Origin: Castor canadensis
Taxonomy: Eukaryota; Chordata; Mammalia; Rodentia; Castoridae
Length of the DNA: 64,000 nt
Assembly (NCBI RefSeq): GCF_047511655.1
Contig: NC_133400.1
Span: forward strand, 33,744,001 to 33,808,000
Direction of reading: 5' to 3'
In this document: positions 42,609 through 55,251 of the stretch, one piece after another
How positions within the stretch are numbered: the first letter of the stretch is position 1
Layout: each line of letters opens with the position of its first letter
Translations under genes and position numbers: made by a program
The notes under the pieces: generated by a model
The model's input: only the letters and a program-made list of their open reading frames with translations
Told to the model about the DNA's origin: nothing
Databases searched by the model: none

Positions 42609-42806
42609 GCCGGGTGTTAGTGGCTCACGCCTGAAATCCTAGCTACACAGGAGGCCGAGATCAAGAGGATCGCAGCTGGAAGCCAGCCTGGGCCATTCAA
42701 AAATACCCATCACAAAAAAGGGCTGGTGGAGTGGCTCAGGTGGTAGAGTGTCACCAGCCTAGCAAGTGTGAGGCCCTGAGTTCAAACCTCAGTACTGCCA
42801 AAAAAG
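42609..42806 (+). mobile_element. Composite B1-ID SINE, best-preserved copy
   Basis: Alu-like half ('ggccgggtgttagtggctca', 'tcctagctacacaggaggcc') joined to a tRNA-like half ('ggctggtggagtggctcagg', 'gagttcaaacctcagtactg') and an A-tail. This form is my main reason for suggesting a beaver-like host. Confidence 0.9.
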
Positions 42807-43269
42807 AAAGCACAGCAACCTTTCTGACTTAGAAGTTGTGAAAAATGCAAGTGGGACACAAATAGGAGGTGTGGCTGTGCCACTTAGAGCCTGAGAGACA
42901 ATGAAGCTTGCAGTGGACACCGTCAACGTCCCACCCAATCCTCTGGTCCTGACTTTCCACCACCAGCCCCTGCCTCCTCTGACAACTTCTCCAGTGGCCA
43001 GAGCCACTCTGCTCTGCACAACATAATGTGGGGGCAGCCCTGAACAAGCACCTCCCTGGGGAACAACTCTGGGGTACACTCAGCATCATCTCCTCAACTC
43101 TCCATGGCACCCAGAGGGAACTTTCTTAGCATTGCCATGTTTAGTAGCTTCCTGACTTTCCTGTCTTACATGAAATCGTGGGTTTCACCTGAGACCTGGG
43201 CTGAACCACAGTGCTAAGATATTAAGAGTAATATTATTCTGAATGCTTCGAAGCATGAGGAATGAGTTG
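42807..43269. other. No supported feature
   Basis: Unique; overlapping minus-strand frames at 42789-43110 lack recognisable domains. Confidence 0.45.
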
Positions 43270-43615
43270 GAGATGATGGGTGTGTTTAGATGAAATTTAC
43301 ATTTAAATAAGTGCACTTTGACTAAAGATTGTCATCTATAGTATGGGTGGGCCTCATCCAATCAGTTGAAGGACTGAACAGAATAAAAAGGTGGCCTCCC
43401 TGAAGTGAGAGGGAATTCCTCAGCATACAGCCCTGGAACTCTTCCTGAGTCTCATCAGATTTTGGACTCATCAAGCCTCCACAAGCATGTGAATCAATTT
43501 CTGAAGATATATCTTGAAGTGCATACATGCATGCATACATGCACTCCCAGGCAAATAAACACACAGCCTTGGTTCTGTTTCCCAGGTGAATCCTGACTAC
43601 TCCATTCCACCCCTC
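43270..43615 (+). mobile_element. Old LTR-like repeat
   Basis: 'gggtgggcctcatccaatca', 'caagcctccacaagcatgtg', and 'ccttggttctgtttcccagg' are phrases of a common old mammalian repeat, probably LTR; not named further. Confidence 0.4.
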
Positions 43616-43764
43616 TTCTACTAGGATTTCTTAGGCTAACTTGTTGAGCATATTACTTGTGTATGAATCCTGGTCTAAGGTCTATTTCTGAAATAGCTTA
43701 GACACGAGCATCTCGCTGAGAAATGAGCTGCAGTCTGGGTGGGAGAGGACCTTTATGCAAAACA

Positions 43765-43935
43765 GAAAGAGGTCAAAACTAAGCACTTACTTGTTCGGCC
43801 TCCTGCGCGGTCCAATCAGTTAACCCTCATTGCATCCCTGTGGCACAGGTTCATTTCCCACAGGAGAAAAGGGAAATCCAAAGACGTCAGTGTGGGATTG
43901 AACCCAAATCGTTTCTGTCTAGTGCCGGGTGCCGG
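43765..43935 (-). mobile_element. MIR SINE
   Basis: 'actaagcacttacttgttcg', 'aaccctcattgcatccctgt' and 'gtgtgggattgaacccaaat' fit MIR on its complement. Confidence 0.6.
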
Positions 43936-45508
43936 ATGCTTCTTTATCTCATCAACATAGCAGAAAATGGCCGCTGCGTGCAGCAGAACTGCACCTTTCC
44001 CTTACACAAACATGCTGGTGCATTTGGACCACAGGCTGAAACCTACACCTGTGCAGCCTTTCATACAAAACATCAATATTTCTGCTACTGGAGGCAAAAA
44101 CTTCCTGTTTCTAAGAAGTGTGTCTTTGAACCCAGAGAGAGAGAAGAGAAAGGGAGAGAGAGAGAGGGAGAGAGAAGAGGAGAGGAGAAGGCAGGCTGAA
44201 TGTACCAAAGGGGGGAAAAAAATCCCCCAAAACCGTCAGGCTTCTTCTTGGAAAGCAAACAGTTTTTGCAAAGCAACATTTTGATGAGTTAAGTGCAAAT
44301 GAATCAGGAATAATGAAAAACACATGGGCTAAATTTTCCTTAAAATATACGAGTTTAAAAATTAAGAGGAAAAAGTGCTTGGGGAAAATGTGTTTTAAGT
44401 TTTGGCCAAACTAAAAGCATTCCCAAAAAGGATCGAGATATTTGCTGAACCCACAAAATGACTAGGTTGGTCCATGGTGGAGATAGAGTGATAAAGAGAG
44501 CTGTCCCCAGGGAGGAAGCCATGTGGGGCCAGCCCAGGACAGAGCTTTACGACACTACTGTTCCTGTAAACGGGACATGTGGAGAGATATTGTTTTTCTT
44601 TCATTTATTTCTCCAAGTAACATGAATCACTGCACCCTGAACACAATACTAATGAATAAATAATACACTCGTTTCAAAAGCCATTCCTGAGAACATGGAA
44701 TATATTCGGTGTTGCTTTCAAGGCCTTAGAGATCTGTAGTAACAAGACAGTTGGGAAACGTGGAAGATGGGTATGCATTCCGGAGGCTGGAGTATGGCAA
44801 AAGGAAACTCAGCTTAGCTTGCCACCTGGAAGACAAACCAGGGTCTCTGTGAAGACCTGGCCAGGGGCACTGATTCTTACTCACCTCCAGGACTGAGGGC
44901 CCCAGCCCTCTGGGAGGGTGCAACATTTTCAGTCATTTCCATTCACCTGCTCAGAAACAATGACCAAATTTCCATTTTCCTTCTGAGCCAATATAATTCC
45001 TAGGTAGAAGAAAGGGCAGGCTATTCAGCAATATTCACTTATTCTTAAGGAAGCAACCCTGATACCCAGGGCCGCCTTGAAGACTGTCTTCCAGAGAGCT
45101 TTACGAGTTTCAGAACTACCTCTGATAGTACCAGAGCTGGGTGAGCAAGGAGGCAGATGTGATGATCCAGGATGAGTAATTAAACTTGGCCTTGGAATTC
45201 CTGGGCACGCGTCTAGGATACCCACTGCTCTTTGCCAAAAACAAAAAACAAAAAAACTCACTCACGAATCACTTCCTGGATCCCGATCCTTCCACCTCTA
45301 TTCCTACAGGGAGATCAGATTCCTGCAAGACCAGTGTTGACTGCACCTTTTATCCAAAGCCACGTGGAATCCAAGCATCTAGAATTAGGACTAGATGCAT
45401 CTTTTGGAGGAATATACAGAATGTTGGATTTTCCAGTTGTGGAGATGGGCCAGGCCTGAGCTGGAGTAGACAAGAGAACAGCCTGAGAGTAGACTAAAGA
45501 CATGTCTG
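43936..45508. other. Unique sequence with a GA tract
   Basis: A (GA)n/(GGA) purine tract lies at about 44133-44190. The part 44283-44375 resembles 13598-13686. Open frames across 43739-44323 and 44395-45497 have no recognisable family. Confidence 0.4.
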
Positions 45509-45870
45509 GTTCCTTTGCTGGTTGGACCCAATGTAATTTCAGGTCCATGGAGGACCAAGGAAGCAGCAGCAGATGTGACAGTGGAAGCAAAAAGCTGGAG
45601 TGGTGTGAGGAAAGGATCATCAACCAAGGCACACAGGTGGCTTCTGGGAACTGAAAAAAGCAAGGGAATGAATTCTCCCCAGAAGATTGCAGAAGGGACA
45701 CAGGCCTGTCGACACCTTCATTTTAGATTCATGAACTCCAGATCCATAAGAGAATAATTGTGGGTCATTTTAAGCCACCAAGTTTATGGTAATTTGCTGC
45801 AGCAATAGAATGTTACTACAGGAGGTGTTGTTGACACTGAGTGGACAGACAACAGGAGTGCTGAAGACCA
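45509..45870 (+). repeat. Old LTR-like repeat 3' part, near-duplicate of 52225-52595
   Basis: Phrases 'agcagcagcagatgtgacag', 'cacaggtggcttctgggaac' and 'atccataagagaataattg' are shared. Similarity continues about 36 bp past the usual repeat end ('gacactgagtggacagacaa'). Confidence 0.65.
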
Positions 45871-45984
45871 TACTGACTCACTCTGTGGGTGGGGGTCGTG
45901 TGAAATTCAGAGACATTCTGTGAGCTGTTTGCCCAAGTACTCTCCACTTTCTTCATCAGGTAGAACTTGTGTAGGAAGTATAAG

Positions 45985-46185
45985 GGCAAAATGGGAGTGG
46001 CACACGCTGGTAATCCCAGCACTCAGGAGGCTGAGGCAGGAGGATCATGAGTTGGAGGCCAGACTAGGCTACATAGTGAGACCCTGCCTCAAAAAACAAG
46101 AGCTGGGAATGGCGCTCAGTAGTAGAGCACTTGCTTAATTCTCAAAAGGCCCTGGTTCCATCCCCAGCACAACAACAGAAGAAGA
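45985..46185 (+). mobile_element. Composite B1-ID SINE
   Basis: 'ctggtaatcccagcactcag', 'gaggctgaggcaggaggatc', then 'gcgctcagtagtagagcac' and 'ggttccatccccagcac', followed by an A-rich tail. Confidence 0.88.
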
Positions 46186-46274
46186 AAAAGGAGGAGGAGG
46201 AGGAGGAGGAGGAGGAGGAAAAGGGAAGGGAGGAAAGAAGGAAGAAAGGGAAGAAAGGAGGGAGGGAGGAAGAG
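46178..46274. repeat. (GGA)n purine microsatellite
   Basis: Expanded from the SINE A/G-rich tail. Confidence 0.9.
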
Positions 46275-48846
46275 GCCTGATGGAACGGAATTAAAAACTC
46301 AGAAGAAACAAAAAGGCTTGACTCTTATATTCCCTCTGACTTCAAGCTAATGCAAGCCTTAGGACTGGGGAGGGAAAGGGGAAGGGACGCTCTTATGGAA
46401 AAGGAAGGAAAAATGATCTTTTGGGGCTTCCTTTGAAAGAAAAGAGTCCAACTTTAGAAGCAAACAGCTCATTCTGCCACTAACCATGTGAGCAATTAAC
46501 TCTTTTGAGCCCCAGTTTTCACTTCTATGAAATAAGGGGTGATTTGCTGGGCTTCATGTAGATTAGAAGTGATAGTGATTGGATCGTCACTTATCAAAAG
46601 CCGTTTGCTATCATGCTGGTTAACTACTAAGAAAACCGTGATGTGCAGCTGCATAGGAACCATTCCCATCTGTCTGTGGACCAGGACAGGTTGGCAGAAA
46701 GCTGGGCTCAGACTCTGCAGTGCAGCGTGGGCCTCCTGCACAGCGATGGTTCTGTGGAGGTGGGGTGACATTTCTGAAACACCTTGATTGACACCTCTGG
46801 TCATAAAAATAAAGTCACTTCTCTCTCCTTACAGAATACAGAGAACTCCCCAGAGCACCCACGTGGACCATGAAGAGCTGGGCTCTGTGAGATTGAGTTA
46901 CTCCCAGGATGCATTTGGGGAGTCATTCAAGAGAACACCTTAGTTTCTCCTTGTGAGAATGGCACCGCCACAGCTTCCAGAGAGCGCTTTAGGTAAATAC
47001 ATTGCTCAGGTCTTGAAAGATGTTAATACTCGATCAATAAGAACTGGTTCTGTGTCAAGTTCTTTTGAGAAGCACTTGGTTTAACATCACTTGACATGTT
47101 TCTTTAGGTACTTTTTGTATACTTTTAAGAACCTGGGAACCTCTAAGATGGGGATCTAGCCTGGAGCTGTTCCCACATGCACTTGACCACAGATTCCTTT
47201 CATGGGGGACGTCTCAAGGGCCTGGCGATCCAAAGACTACGTCCTGGAGTGGGCTAGTAAAAGTAGTTCAGGTCCATCAGCAAATTGTTTCACCTTCTCT
47301 GCTCTTGAGTGGAAATGGTTTGTCAAATGACCTTCTGATGTTACTGTTTTCTGTTTTTACACTTCTGATTCCCAAACTGGCTGTACAACAGAGTCCTATG
47401 AGTATGTTTTTAGGAGGAAAACATTTTAATTCTGGAGCCCCAGACTCCCAGGAATAGTAAGTAGCCCATGAGTCTATAATTTCAGGGAATCTGGAACAGC
47501 CAGCCTGGCACTCCAAGGCTGAACACTTGGGGCCACTCTTCTGCCTTGTGATGGTAACACCATCTTCCATCCCTTTATCACAGGCTTCATGGTGGTTGAC
47601 ATGACTCCTATCTAAAAGAGAAACTGGCATTCAATGGTGTCTACCCAAAGGAAATTTTGAAGCCTGTAGAAACAGCAATATATTTTCTTTCCATTCTCCA
47701 GATCCAAGTAAGAACAATCATTGACTTTGCCTACAACCCATTAATTCTATATTTAGAAAGCTAAAAGGAAAGGAAAAGAAAGAAAACCCAACCACAACCT
47801 CACACATGACGGAAAAGATGGTAGGTTCCCCCTGGCTATGTTGGCAGCAGGCAGAATTAGTGGCCTCCATGAGGTGTTGCCATTCTCATATTGGATTTTT
47901 CTTTTTGAAAGTAGATGGGTTCATTTATCTTGGATGGGTGTTCATTCCTACAGACAGGATAGAGGTCTGGTGTCTTCATCACCTCTAGAGGTGGTATGGT
48001 CTGGACATGCCAAGTCCCATGTATGCCTGTAAGAGTTTGAAAAGGTTTTGGTTAGCTCTGCTTTCATTAGAATGAAAGCTTTTCACAAGTAAGAGGTTTT
48101 ATGAGAGTTATTTTTAAAGTAATGTGTTTTTATTGGTTTCTGGTAAGATCAGTGAAATCACATGGCATTTTTAAAGAATTTTAAACCAAAAAAAGATGTT
48201 CAAACAACTTGCCCAAAACACAAAAGCTAGGAAAGTCAAAATACAGTTTTTGAGCACCAGGGGGTTAATGCCAAGAGAAAACCATTTTGAGGAAGTGGAA
48301 GAAGGGAGTAAGGAATGCTCCAAGCCAGAACAAAGATAAGCTAAATTCAGCATCTCCTGTCACTCACACATCATGGAGAGGGCACTTGCAGCTCTCTTTG
48401 ACTCAGTTCTCAGTTGCTCCCAATAGATATGGGAGTCAATATTTGTTGTGTCTGGAAATTAAGCTCATTAGAAAAGAAGAGCTAGCCACAGTTGTCTAGA
48501 CCCCAAGCAGTGAGTTAAATGATATACATAATCCAACTGCTTGGCAGGACCCTCAGCAGAATGCCAGACTCACAGATCAGAGAAGAATCACTGGAATTCT
48601 CTTTTGTTCTGCTCCTCTCCTGCTATTGGTCACTGTCATCAGAGTCTCTGTTGTCATCTCTGATGCCTAAGGTAGTATGTGCTCAGTGTCAAAAATTCAG
48701 ACATGTCTAGTGATCCTGAAAAAGGTGACATCATTCAGGTGAGAAAACAGGCCAAGATAGAGAAGAATGACTTGCCTAAGGTCTACAGCAAGTCACTTGG
48801 TATCTTAGGACCAGAAACCAGCTCTTCACCATGTTTATAATTTACT
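46275..48846. other. No supported gene; MIR relics
   Basis: About 46470-46585 is a diverged plus-orientation MIR ('gagccccagttttcacttct'). About 48720-48835 is a minus-orientation MIR ('gacttgcctaaggtctacag'). The rest is unassigned. Confidence 0.45.
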
Positions 48847-49172
48847 TTTTTTTTTTTTTTGGCCATACTGGAGTTTGAACTAGGCTTCATGCTTGCTAGG
48901 CAAGCATTCTACCACTTGAGCCACGCTGCGAGCCCTTATTCCCTTTAGTTATTTTTTGGATAGGGTCTCATGTTTTTTTCCTGGGCTGGTCTGGACTACA
49001 GTCCTAGCTTCAGCCTCCCATGTAACTGGGATCCCAGGTGTGCACCATCACACCCAGTTTATGGGTTAAGAAAGTGTCTTGTAAAAGCCTGGGCTGGCCT
49101 CAAACTGTGACCCTCCCATCTCTGTCTCCCAAGTATCTGTGATTACAGACTTCAATCACCACAACCAGTCTT
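48847..49172 (-). mobile_element. Composite ID-B1-B1 SINE
   Basis: A T-run followed by the tRNA-like half and two B1-like modules on the minus strand ('cagcctcccatgtaactggg', 'tctcccaagtatctgtgatt'). Confidence 0.8.
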
Positions 49173-49222
49173 TGTATTGACGGTGCTGCTCTTGCATTTG
49201 CTATTAGTTTATTTTCCCCCCT

Positions 49223-49545
49223 TGTTGTGTTCTGAACGGTGGCGTCCCCTCCCTAGTTCATGTATTGGAACCTGATACGCATGTGATAGTGTTCTGAAGT
49301 CATGAGGGCTCCATCCTCAGGAGAAGGGTTAGTCCCTTTGTAAAGTAGGCTTAGGGACCTCCCTGCCCCTCCACTGTGTGAGGATGTGGCATCTGGTACC
49401 ACCTGAGGACAACGTCAAATCGGCCCGCACCTTGGTCAGTCTTCTGCAATCTACCAACCATCTCATCTCACAACAAGAAGAATGGGGGCCCTGATGACAC
49501 TGAAATGGCATCTCACCCATTTGGCAGGGAAGAGGGGTCAGTAGA
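49223..49545 (+). mobile_element. MLT1-like MaLR LTR
   Basis: 'catgagggctccatcctcag', 'cactgtgtgaggatgtggc', and 'caatctaccaaccatctcat' are in MLT1-like order. Confidence 0.5.
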
Positions 49546-49559
49546 GAATCATCAACAAG

Positions 49560-49850
49560 ATTTTGCTGGAAAAAAAATTAATTAAAGAGCCTATGATTCC
49601 CCACCTGCCCAGAGAGAGCTGTTATCTATCATTCAGTCTCCATAAAGGTACCTGGCTGCCTTTCCAGAAGCAGCCACTCCACCTCCCTCCCAAGATGATG
49701 TTGTTGTGTCGGTGACAGTGAGCCCTTACTGCAAACTTAATATTATCACAGCTGATCGTACTGAATGCTAAATAAAGTGGGGGTTTTCCTAATAATGAAG
49801 TTATTGTATATCTTCATTAAAACACGAGAGACTCTGGATAAGGAATGGAA
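49560..49850. promoter_or_regulatory. Candidate conserved non-coding element
   Basis: Repeat-free stretch with 'aattaattaaagagcc', 'gttatctatcattcag', 'taatattatcacagctgatc', and 'tgctaaataaagtggg'. Judged on motif density alone. Confidence 0.25.
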
Positions 49851-51749
49851 GGTCCGTAAGAAATCTCAGTTAGTTTCTTGTATACTTTTAACAGATTGAA
49901 ATAAAACTCACTAGCATGTTAATCACCAAAGAAATAAAGTATGAAGAATTAAGAAGACAATGTGAGACGACCCCTCTATCCCACTTCCCCTTCCAAGGCC
50001 TGCTCACCATTCTATCCTCACCTGTGCACCTCCTGGCTAAAGTTCCAGAGCCCAAGGATTTCACTTTGTCCACTGGATCTTCGGACCTACAGGGTTTCCA
50101 CCCTTTGGTGTTCAGAGGATGGATGGCCAGTGTGTAAGCTTTGCAGGCAGGACACCCCAGATTGTGCCTTTTGCTACTACCTTAGACAGGCAGTGGTTGA
50201 TGGGGCACATGAGGACAAGAAGCTTCCCTTAGCTACATCACCCTTAAATCCTACAGGGAGACTGAAAGACTGCAGCTCTTGCAGCTGGAATGTGAGTGGA
50301 TGTCCCCAAGGCAAATAAATGGATCCAGCACCAAGAGGCTCCAGAATTTAAAGGGCAGCTGGCCCCTGGGCTGGTGTGAAGACTGTAGGGAAATTGCAAC
50401 ATGGGCCTTTGGACTCATTCTCTGCAGCTCTGCTCCTGGGCTCACCAGTTCTTTTTGTCCTAACCAGACATGTTTTTCTCTAGTGGCCACGTGGTGACTC
50501 TTGGGAAACGGAAACGAATCTACCTCTACCAGGAATCCATCCTGAGCTGGCCAAGAAGGCTGCAGGGCATCTTCCACCCTAACTCATGCCCAGGTGCCTG
50601 TTCACAGTTAGCCTGCCCAGTTTTAACCACTTCATTGTCTTTCACAAAATGTATAACAGGGTATTCCAGCTGAGATTGGATATCTAAAATCTCCATCCCT
50701 AAGAACCAAGGCTAAAATGCCATTTTAAACCTGTCGAAAGATTTGTAACTCAAAGTGTGAAGGGATCACACACTTTTATCTTCCATTTCTCTTTCAATAC
50801 TAATGAAGTCAAGAGTGCTGAGAATAGGAGGAAGGAACCCTTCAGTAAAGCAGAGTCTGAATAGTTTCTGGAATAGGGAAAGTGTGTGGGATCCTCCTGA
50901 TGCATTAATCATAGAAGTGGGAGGTGAAGTCCAGAACTCTCCATGAGGCACCTGCAAAGATGAAAGTCTTTCTTTTCTGCAGAGCCCTGGAGAGGCAATA
51001 GTCTGTGAGGAAGCAGGGGAGCAGTGGAGAGAGGAGCAGAAATGAAGGAGATGAACTGAGGCTCTTTCAGGCTCCTCTAGGCCATTCTCTATTCTTAGCA
51101 CACTGAGTGGGTGATGGTTCACACCAAGGCCTGGACTAGGGCTCCTGATCCTGAGGTCAAAGGGCTCATTCTGTAGAGGAGTGCGTAGTGTGCTAGATGC
51201 TCTGTTCTCTGCAATGTCCCTCCATTGTAGGCCAAGATTCAGGCCACACTGTCATAGTGTCCAGGGAAGACTGTGCTGGGATGCAGAGCTGTACAACTAG
51301 AATGGAACCTTGTCCTGCACAAATCAACTGCTCCCATAATCAAAGTACCTGAATGGGCAACAGATCAAGAGAAAGATGGAAACACCACTGAGGACAGCCT
51401 GCAGTCCAAAACAACAAGCAAACAAACAAACAAACAAAAAAGGGAAAAAACAGGAAACTGAATAGGAAAAAACAGGAAATTCAGGAAACAGGGAAATTTG
51501 AAAAAAATCAGATAAGTACACTCTGAGAAATTTAAGGCCACATTGTATTCATGAAGAAGAACAAGTCGCTAAGAAAATAAACATGAAAATGTTTGGATAT
51601 TTGGGCTAACACACTCTGCATTCATTTCTCCCTCACTCCTTCCCAAAAGAACCCTCATTCTGTTTTGATATCCCTTCATCCCAGGGAGTCTATGTGACTC
51701 AATGGGCAACTTTTAGTTGTTAGGACAAAGGAGGTGAGGGGTCTGGGAA
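49851..51749. other. No supported gene
   Basis: Unique sequence with overlapping frames at 49888-50673 and 50766-51122; none has a recognisable domain. A (CAAA)n tract lies near 51413-51440. Confidence 0.45.
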
Positions 51750-52600
51750 TGGGATGTGCTAAGCTGAGTAATGACCCCCCCAAAGATACCAACGTTCTAA
51801 TCAAAGCCTATGAAGACTTGCCTTATATGGTAAAAGGCATGGAGTTAGCCCACTTTATGTTGCAATAACAAAATATCACAGAAAGCAAGTGTTTTGGCTC
51901 ATGGTTTTAGAAGCTGAGAAGCTCACGAACGTGATGCCAGCATCTTCTTGGCTTCTGATGCGGGCCTCCCGCTGCTTCATGCATGTCAGAAAGCAAGAAG
52001 ATGGAAGCTCTCTCTAGAGCTGAGAAAACCAAACTCACTTTTGTAACAACAGACTTTCATGAGGACTAACTGGCTCTCATGGGACAGTACTAATCCATTC
52101 CTGTGGACAGAGGCACCCCTCAACAATGCTGTACTGGGAACCAAGGTTCCAACGTGAACTTTTGGGGACACAGCCACACCACAGCAGGTCCTTGGCAGAT
52201 GTGATTAAGTTAAGGATTTTGAGTTGAGATTGTCCTGAGGCACCTGGTTGGGCCCAATGTAATTGCCAGTCCGTAGAGGAGGACCAAGACAGCAGCAGCA
52301 GATGTGACAGTGGAAACAAGAGGCTGGAATGGTGTGAGGAAGGGCTCATTTGCCAAGGAACACAGGTGGCTTCTGGGAACTGAAAAAAGCAAGGAAATGA
52401 AATCTCCCCGGAAGCTTGCAGAAGGGACACAGGCCTGCTGACACTTTCATTTTAAATTTCTGTACTCCAGATCCATAAGAGAATAATTGTAGGTCATTTT
52501 ATGCCACCAAGTTTGTGGTGATTTGTTACAGCTGCAATAGAATGTTACTACAGGAGGTGTTATTGACACTGAGTGGACAGACAACAGGGATGCTGACTGT
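51750..52600 (+). mobile_element. Old LTR-like repeat split by a younger LTR
   Basis: The left part (51750-51838, 'gctgagtaatgacccc') and right part (52190-52600, 'ccttggcagatgtgattaag' to 'atagaatgttactacag') are consecutive pieces of one repeat of the 63505-63985 family. A minus-strand MaLR lies between them. Confidence 0.6.
51839..52189 (-). mobile_element. MaLR-type LTR nested in an older repeat
   Basis: 'atgttgcaataacaaaatatc', read with 'tctcatgggacagtactaat' and 'gggacacagccacaccac' near the other end, is a minus-orientation MaLR layout. Its position inside the interrupted repeat gives the order of insertion. Confidence 0.55.
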
Positions 52601-53264
52601 TCTGAAATATGTGGTCAGTTGCTCATTATGGTGAAGAATTATCTTAACCAAAATGGTGACACTTTCTTTCTCTATAAAAAATATTGGTAACTACTAGGTA
52701 TCTTTTTCTGTTTGCCTGGTTGGGTGAGGAAGGGACACTGACAAAATGTAGAATAGAGTTTGGCAGGTTTCTAAGCAGTCTTGAGACCTCCTCTGGAAAA
52801 ACACTAACAAAGCAGCCCACAAACACAGCTCCTCCCAGCAACTGTCCAACAGCCATGGCAGGAACCAGGCCCAAGATAGCGTTAGCACTGAGGATAGCAG
52901 GACAAAGATGAAAAGACTGGAGGTCCTGATGACATGATCAAACAGGTAGATCAAGGAATCCCGAGTTCTGTCCCCCTGTGGGTTTACAATCGTACAACTT
53001 AAAAGGTAATTTTAATGCTTAAGCCATGTGAGTTTGACTTCCTGTTGCCAAAAAACATATTGTAAGTAACACAATTGTAAAAAACAAAGTTAAGAGAAGT
53101 ATTCAAAAATGTAGGGAAAGACCATTTCCCAAAAGAAAAAGACACAAAATGAGTAAAATAAAAATTCATGATTTTAAGTTAGCAATATAGAAGTTCTAAA
53201 CTATGCAAAAATAGAGGGGTTAAAATAACCAAAAAGCAGATTTGTACAATGTTCTGTTCTTAAG
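52601..53264. other. No supported feature
   Basis: Unique AT-rich sequence; overlapping frames at 52644-52954 are not recognised. Confidence 0.4.
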
Positions 53265-53600
53265 CAGTGAAAAGGAATGAAGTACTGACCTGTGGGATGA
53301 TGTGGATGAACCTTGAAAACACCAGGCCAAGTGAAAGAAACCAGCACACTAATTGTAGTAAATGCCTGAATATGCAAATCTACGGAGATAGATGTGGCTT
53401 CGTAATTTCCACGGCTGGGGCTAAGAAGAATGCAGAGGTGAGAGAGGATGGTGAATGATTAATGGCTACCAAGAAATTTAAAATTGATTATAGCGATGTT
53501 TGCACAAGTTTGCAAATATATTTCAAAACATTGTACTGTACATGTTAGATAATTGAATTGCATAATATGTAGATTATATGTCAATAAAGATATTTAAAAG
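53265..53600 (+). mobile_element. Old L1 3' end
   Basis: 'tgtggatgaaccttgaaaac', 'atttcaaaacattgtactgt' and 'tatgtcaataaagatattta' at the end. Confidence 0.6.
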
Positions 53601-53612
53601 TAATAACAAATA

Positions 53613-53944
53613 TACTTTTTGTTGGGGGAGTAACAAGAATTTGAACTCAGGGCCTCACTCTTGTTAGGCAGGTGCTCCAGCACTTGAGGCACTCCACCAG
53701 CCTTTTTTGCTTGTTTCTTCTCAAATAGGGTCTCACTTTTATGCCCAGGCCAGCCTGGACCACAGTCTTCCCATTTATGCTTCCTGGTAGCTAGGATGAC
53801 AAGGGCACCCAACATGCCCAGCTTTTTGTTGGTTGAGATGGGGTCTCATGAACTTTTTGCCTGGACTGGCCTCCAATCTTACTGCTCAGACCTCAATTTC
53901 CTGAGTTGCTGGGATTAAAGACATGAGCCAACACACCCAGCTTT
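53613..53944 (-). mobile_element. Composite ID-B1-B1 SINE
   Basis: 'gaatttgaactcagggcctc', 'cctggtagctaggatgacaa' and 'ttgctgggattaaagacatg' on the minus strand. Confidence 0.85.
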
Positions 53945-54107
53945 GAGCTTGCAGTTTTATACTCAGCTAAACTATAAAAATTATGAGGAGTGGGAGTGAA
54001 GATGTTTTTCATACATGTAGTACTCAAAGTTTTTCCTCCATGTCCATTTTCCAAATTTACTTGACAATATAATGGAGCAATCAGAAAAGGAATAAGAGAT
54101 AACACGG

Positions 54108-54480
54108 TATATTAAACAGCTTTCCACCACTGTAACAAAATACCTGAAAGGATCAACTTTTATGAAGGAAAGGTTGATTTGGGCTCACAGTTCCAGAAGT
54201 TTCAGTCCATGGTCACTTGGCCCTGTTACTTGAGGCTTGTGTTGGCACAGTACTTCATGGTGGGAGACTGTGGCCAAGGAAACCTATTAATTTCATGGCA
54301 GCCAGGAAGCAAACAGTGAGACAGGAAGGGGCTGATGTCCCAATGTCCCCTTCCAGGGCACACTGCCAATGACTGAAATTCTTTCCACGAGGTCCCACCT
54401 CCTAAAGGCTCTCCTTCCTCCCCATAGAGCCCAGGCTGGGGACCAGGCCTTTACCACATGAGCCGCTGGGGAAGTTCAAG
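54108..54480 (-). mobile_element. MaLR-type LTR
   Basis: 'ctgtaacaaaatacctgaaa', 'ctcacagttccagaagtttc', 'catggcagccaggaagcaaa' and 'gctggggaccaggcctttac'. Confidence 0.65.
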
Positions 54481-54589
54481 AGTGCTACACTGGCAAACAG
54501 ACCTCCTTCCCTGGCCACCTGGCATAAAGCAATGGCCTCTTCCTTTTCTAGGATGTCACTCAGCCTTATTTTCTCCAGAAACCTCGCCA

Positions 54590-54740
54590 CCAACTGGATT
54601 TATCTTGTGTTGTCCACGCTCTGGGGTTCTCACTTTTCCAGAGCAGAGACTCACTTTTTCATGGCCTGTTGACTCTGCAGCAATTAGAACAGGGCTGGGC
54701 CTAGTAGGTTCTCAGTAATTATTTATGAAGTAAGCAAACT
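54590..54740 (+). mobile_element. L2-like LINE tail
   Basis: 'gaacagggctgggcctagta' followed by 'ggttctcagtaattatttat' matches the L2 end. Confidence 0.5.
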
Positions 54741-55251
54741 CTATAATAGTATGTGAATTTCATGTGCCTATGAAGGTCATCAAAATTAGGGTGAAGACTC
54801 TTTATTTTTAAAGAAATTAGGAGACAGATTCATAACTTTGAAATAGCCGCGTCAACAACTTAACTTAGTAGTAATCAGTTTGTAGGGAGACAGAATGTTG
54901 TAGAAATGCTAATGAAAGCTATTGCCATCCTCCCCAGGATAAAGTCACAATGATCAATTTTACATTGTATGTGCACAAAGGTTATGCGTGTAATCGTAAG
55001 AAACGTTTTTGCTGAAAAGCACTGACTCCTTACTTGGGCCTAGGAATTAACCAAAATCAGGAGAAAAGCTTGGCTTCTCTGTCTCCATTTTGTACCTGTC
55101 GTCCTTTGAGCCATTCTCTCCTGCAGCTACCTTGGAGTCGAGGAAGGACAGGAATGATGGATAACATCTTTATCAAGAGACTGAAACTTCCCCTAAGGAA
55201 CAGCAGAGCCATGCAGGCCAAACCACCCCTGCAAGATGAGGACAATTACCT

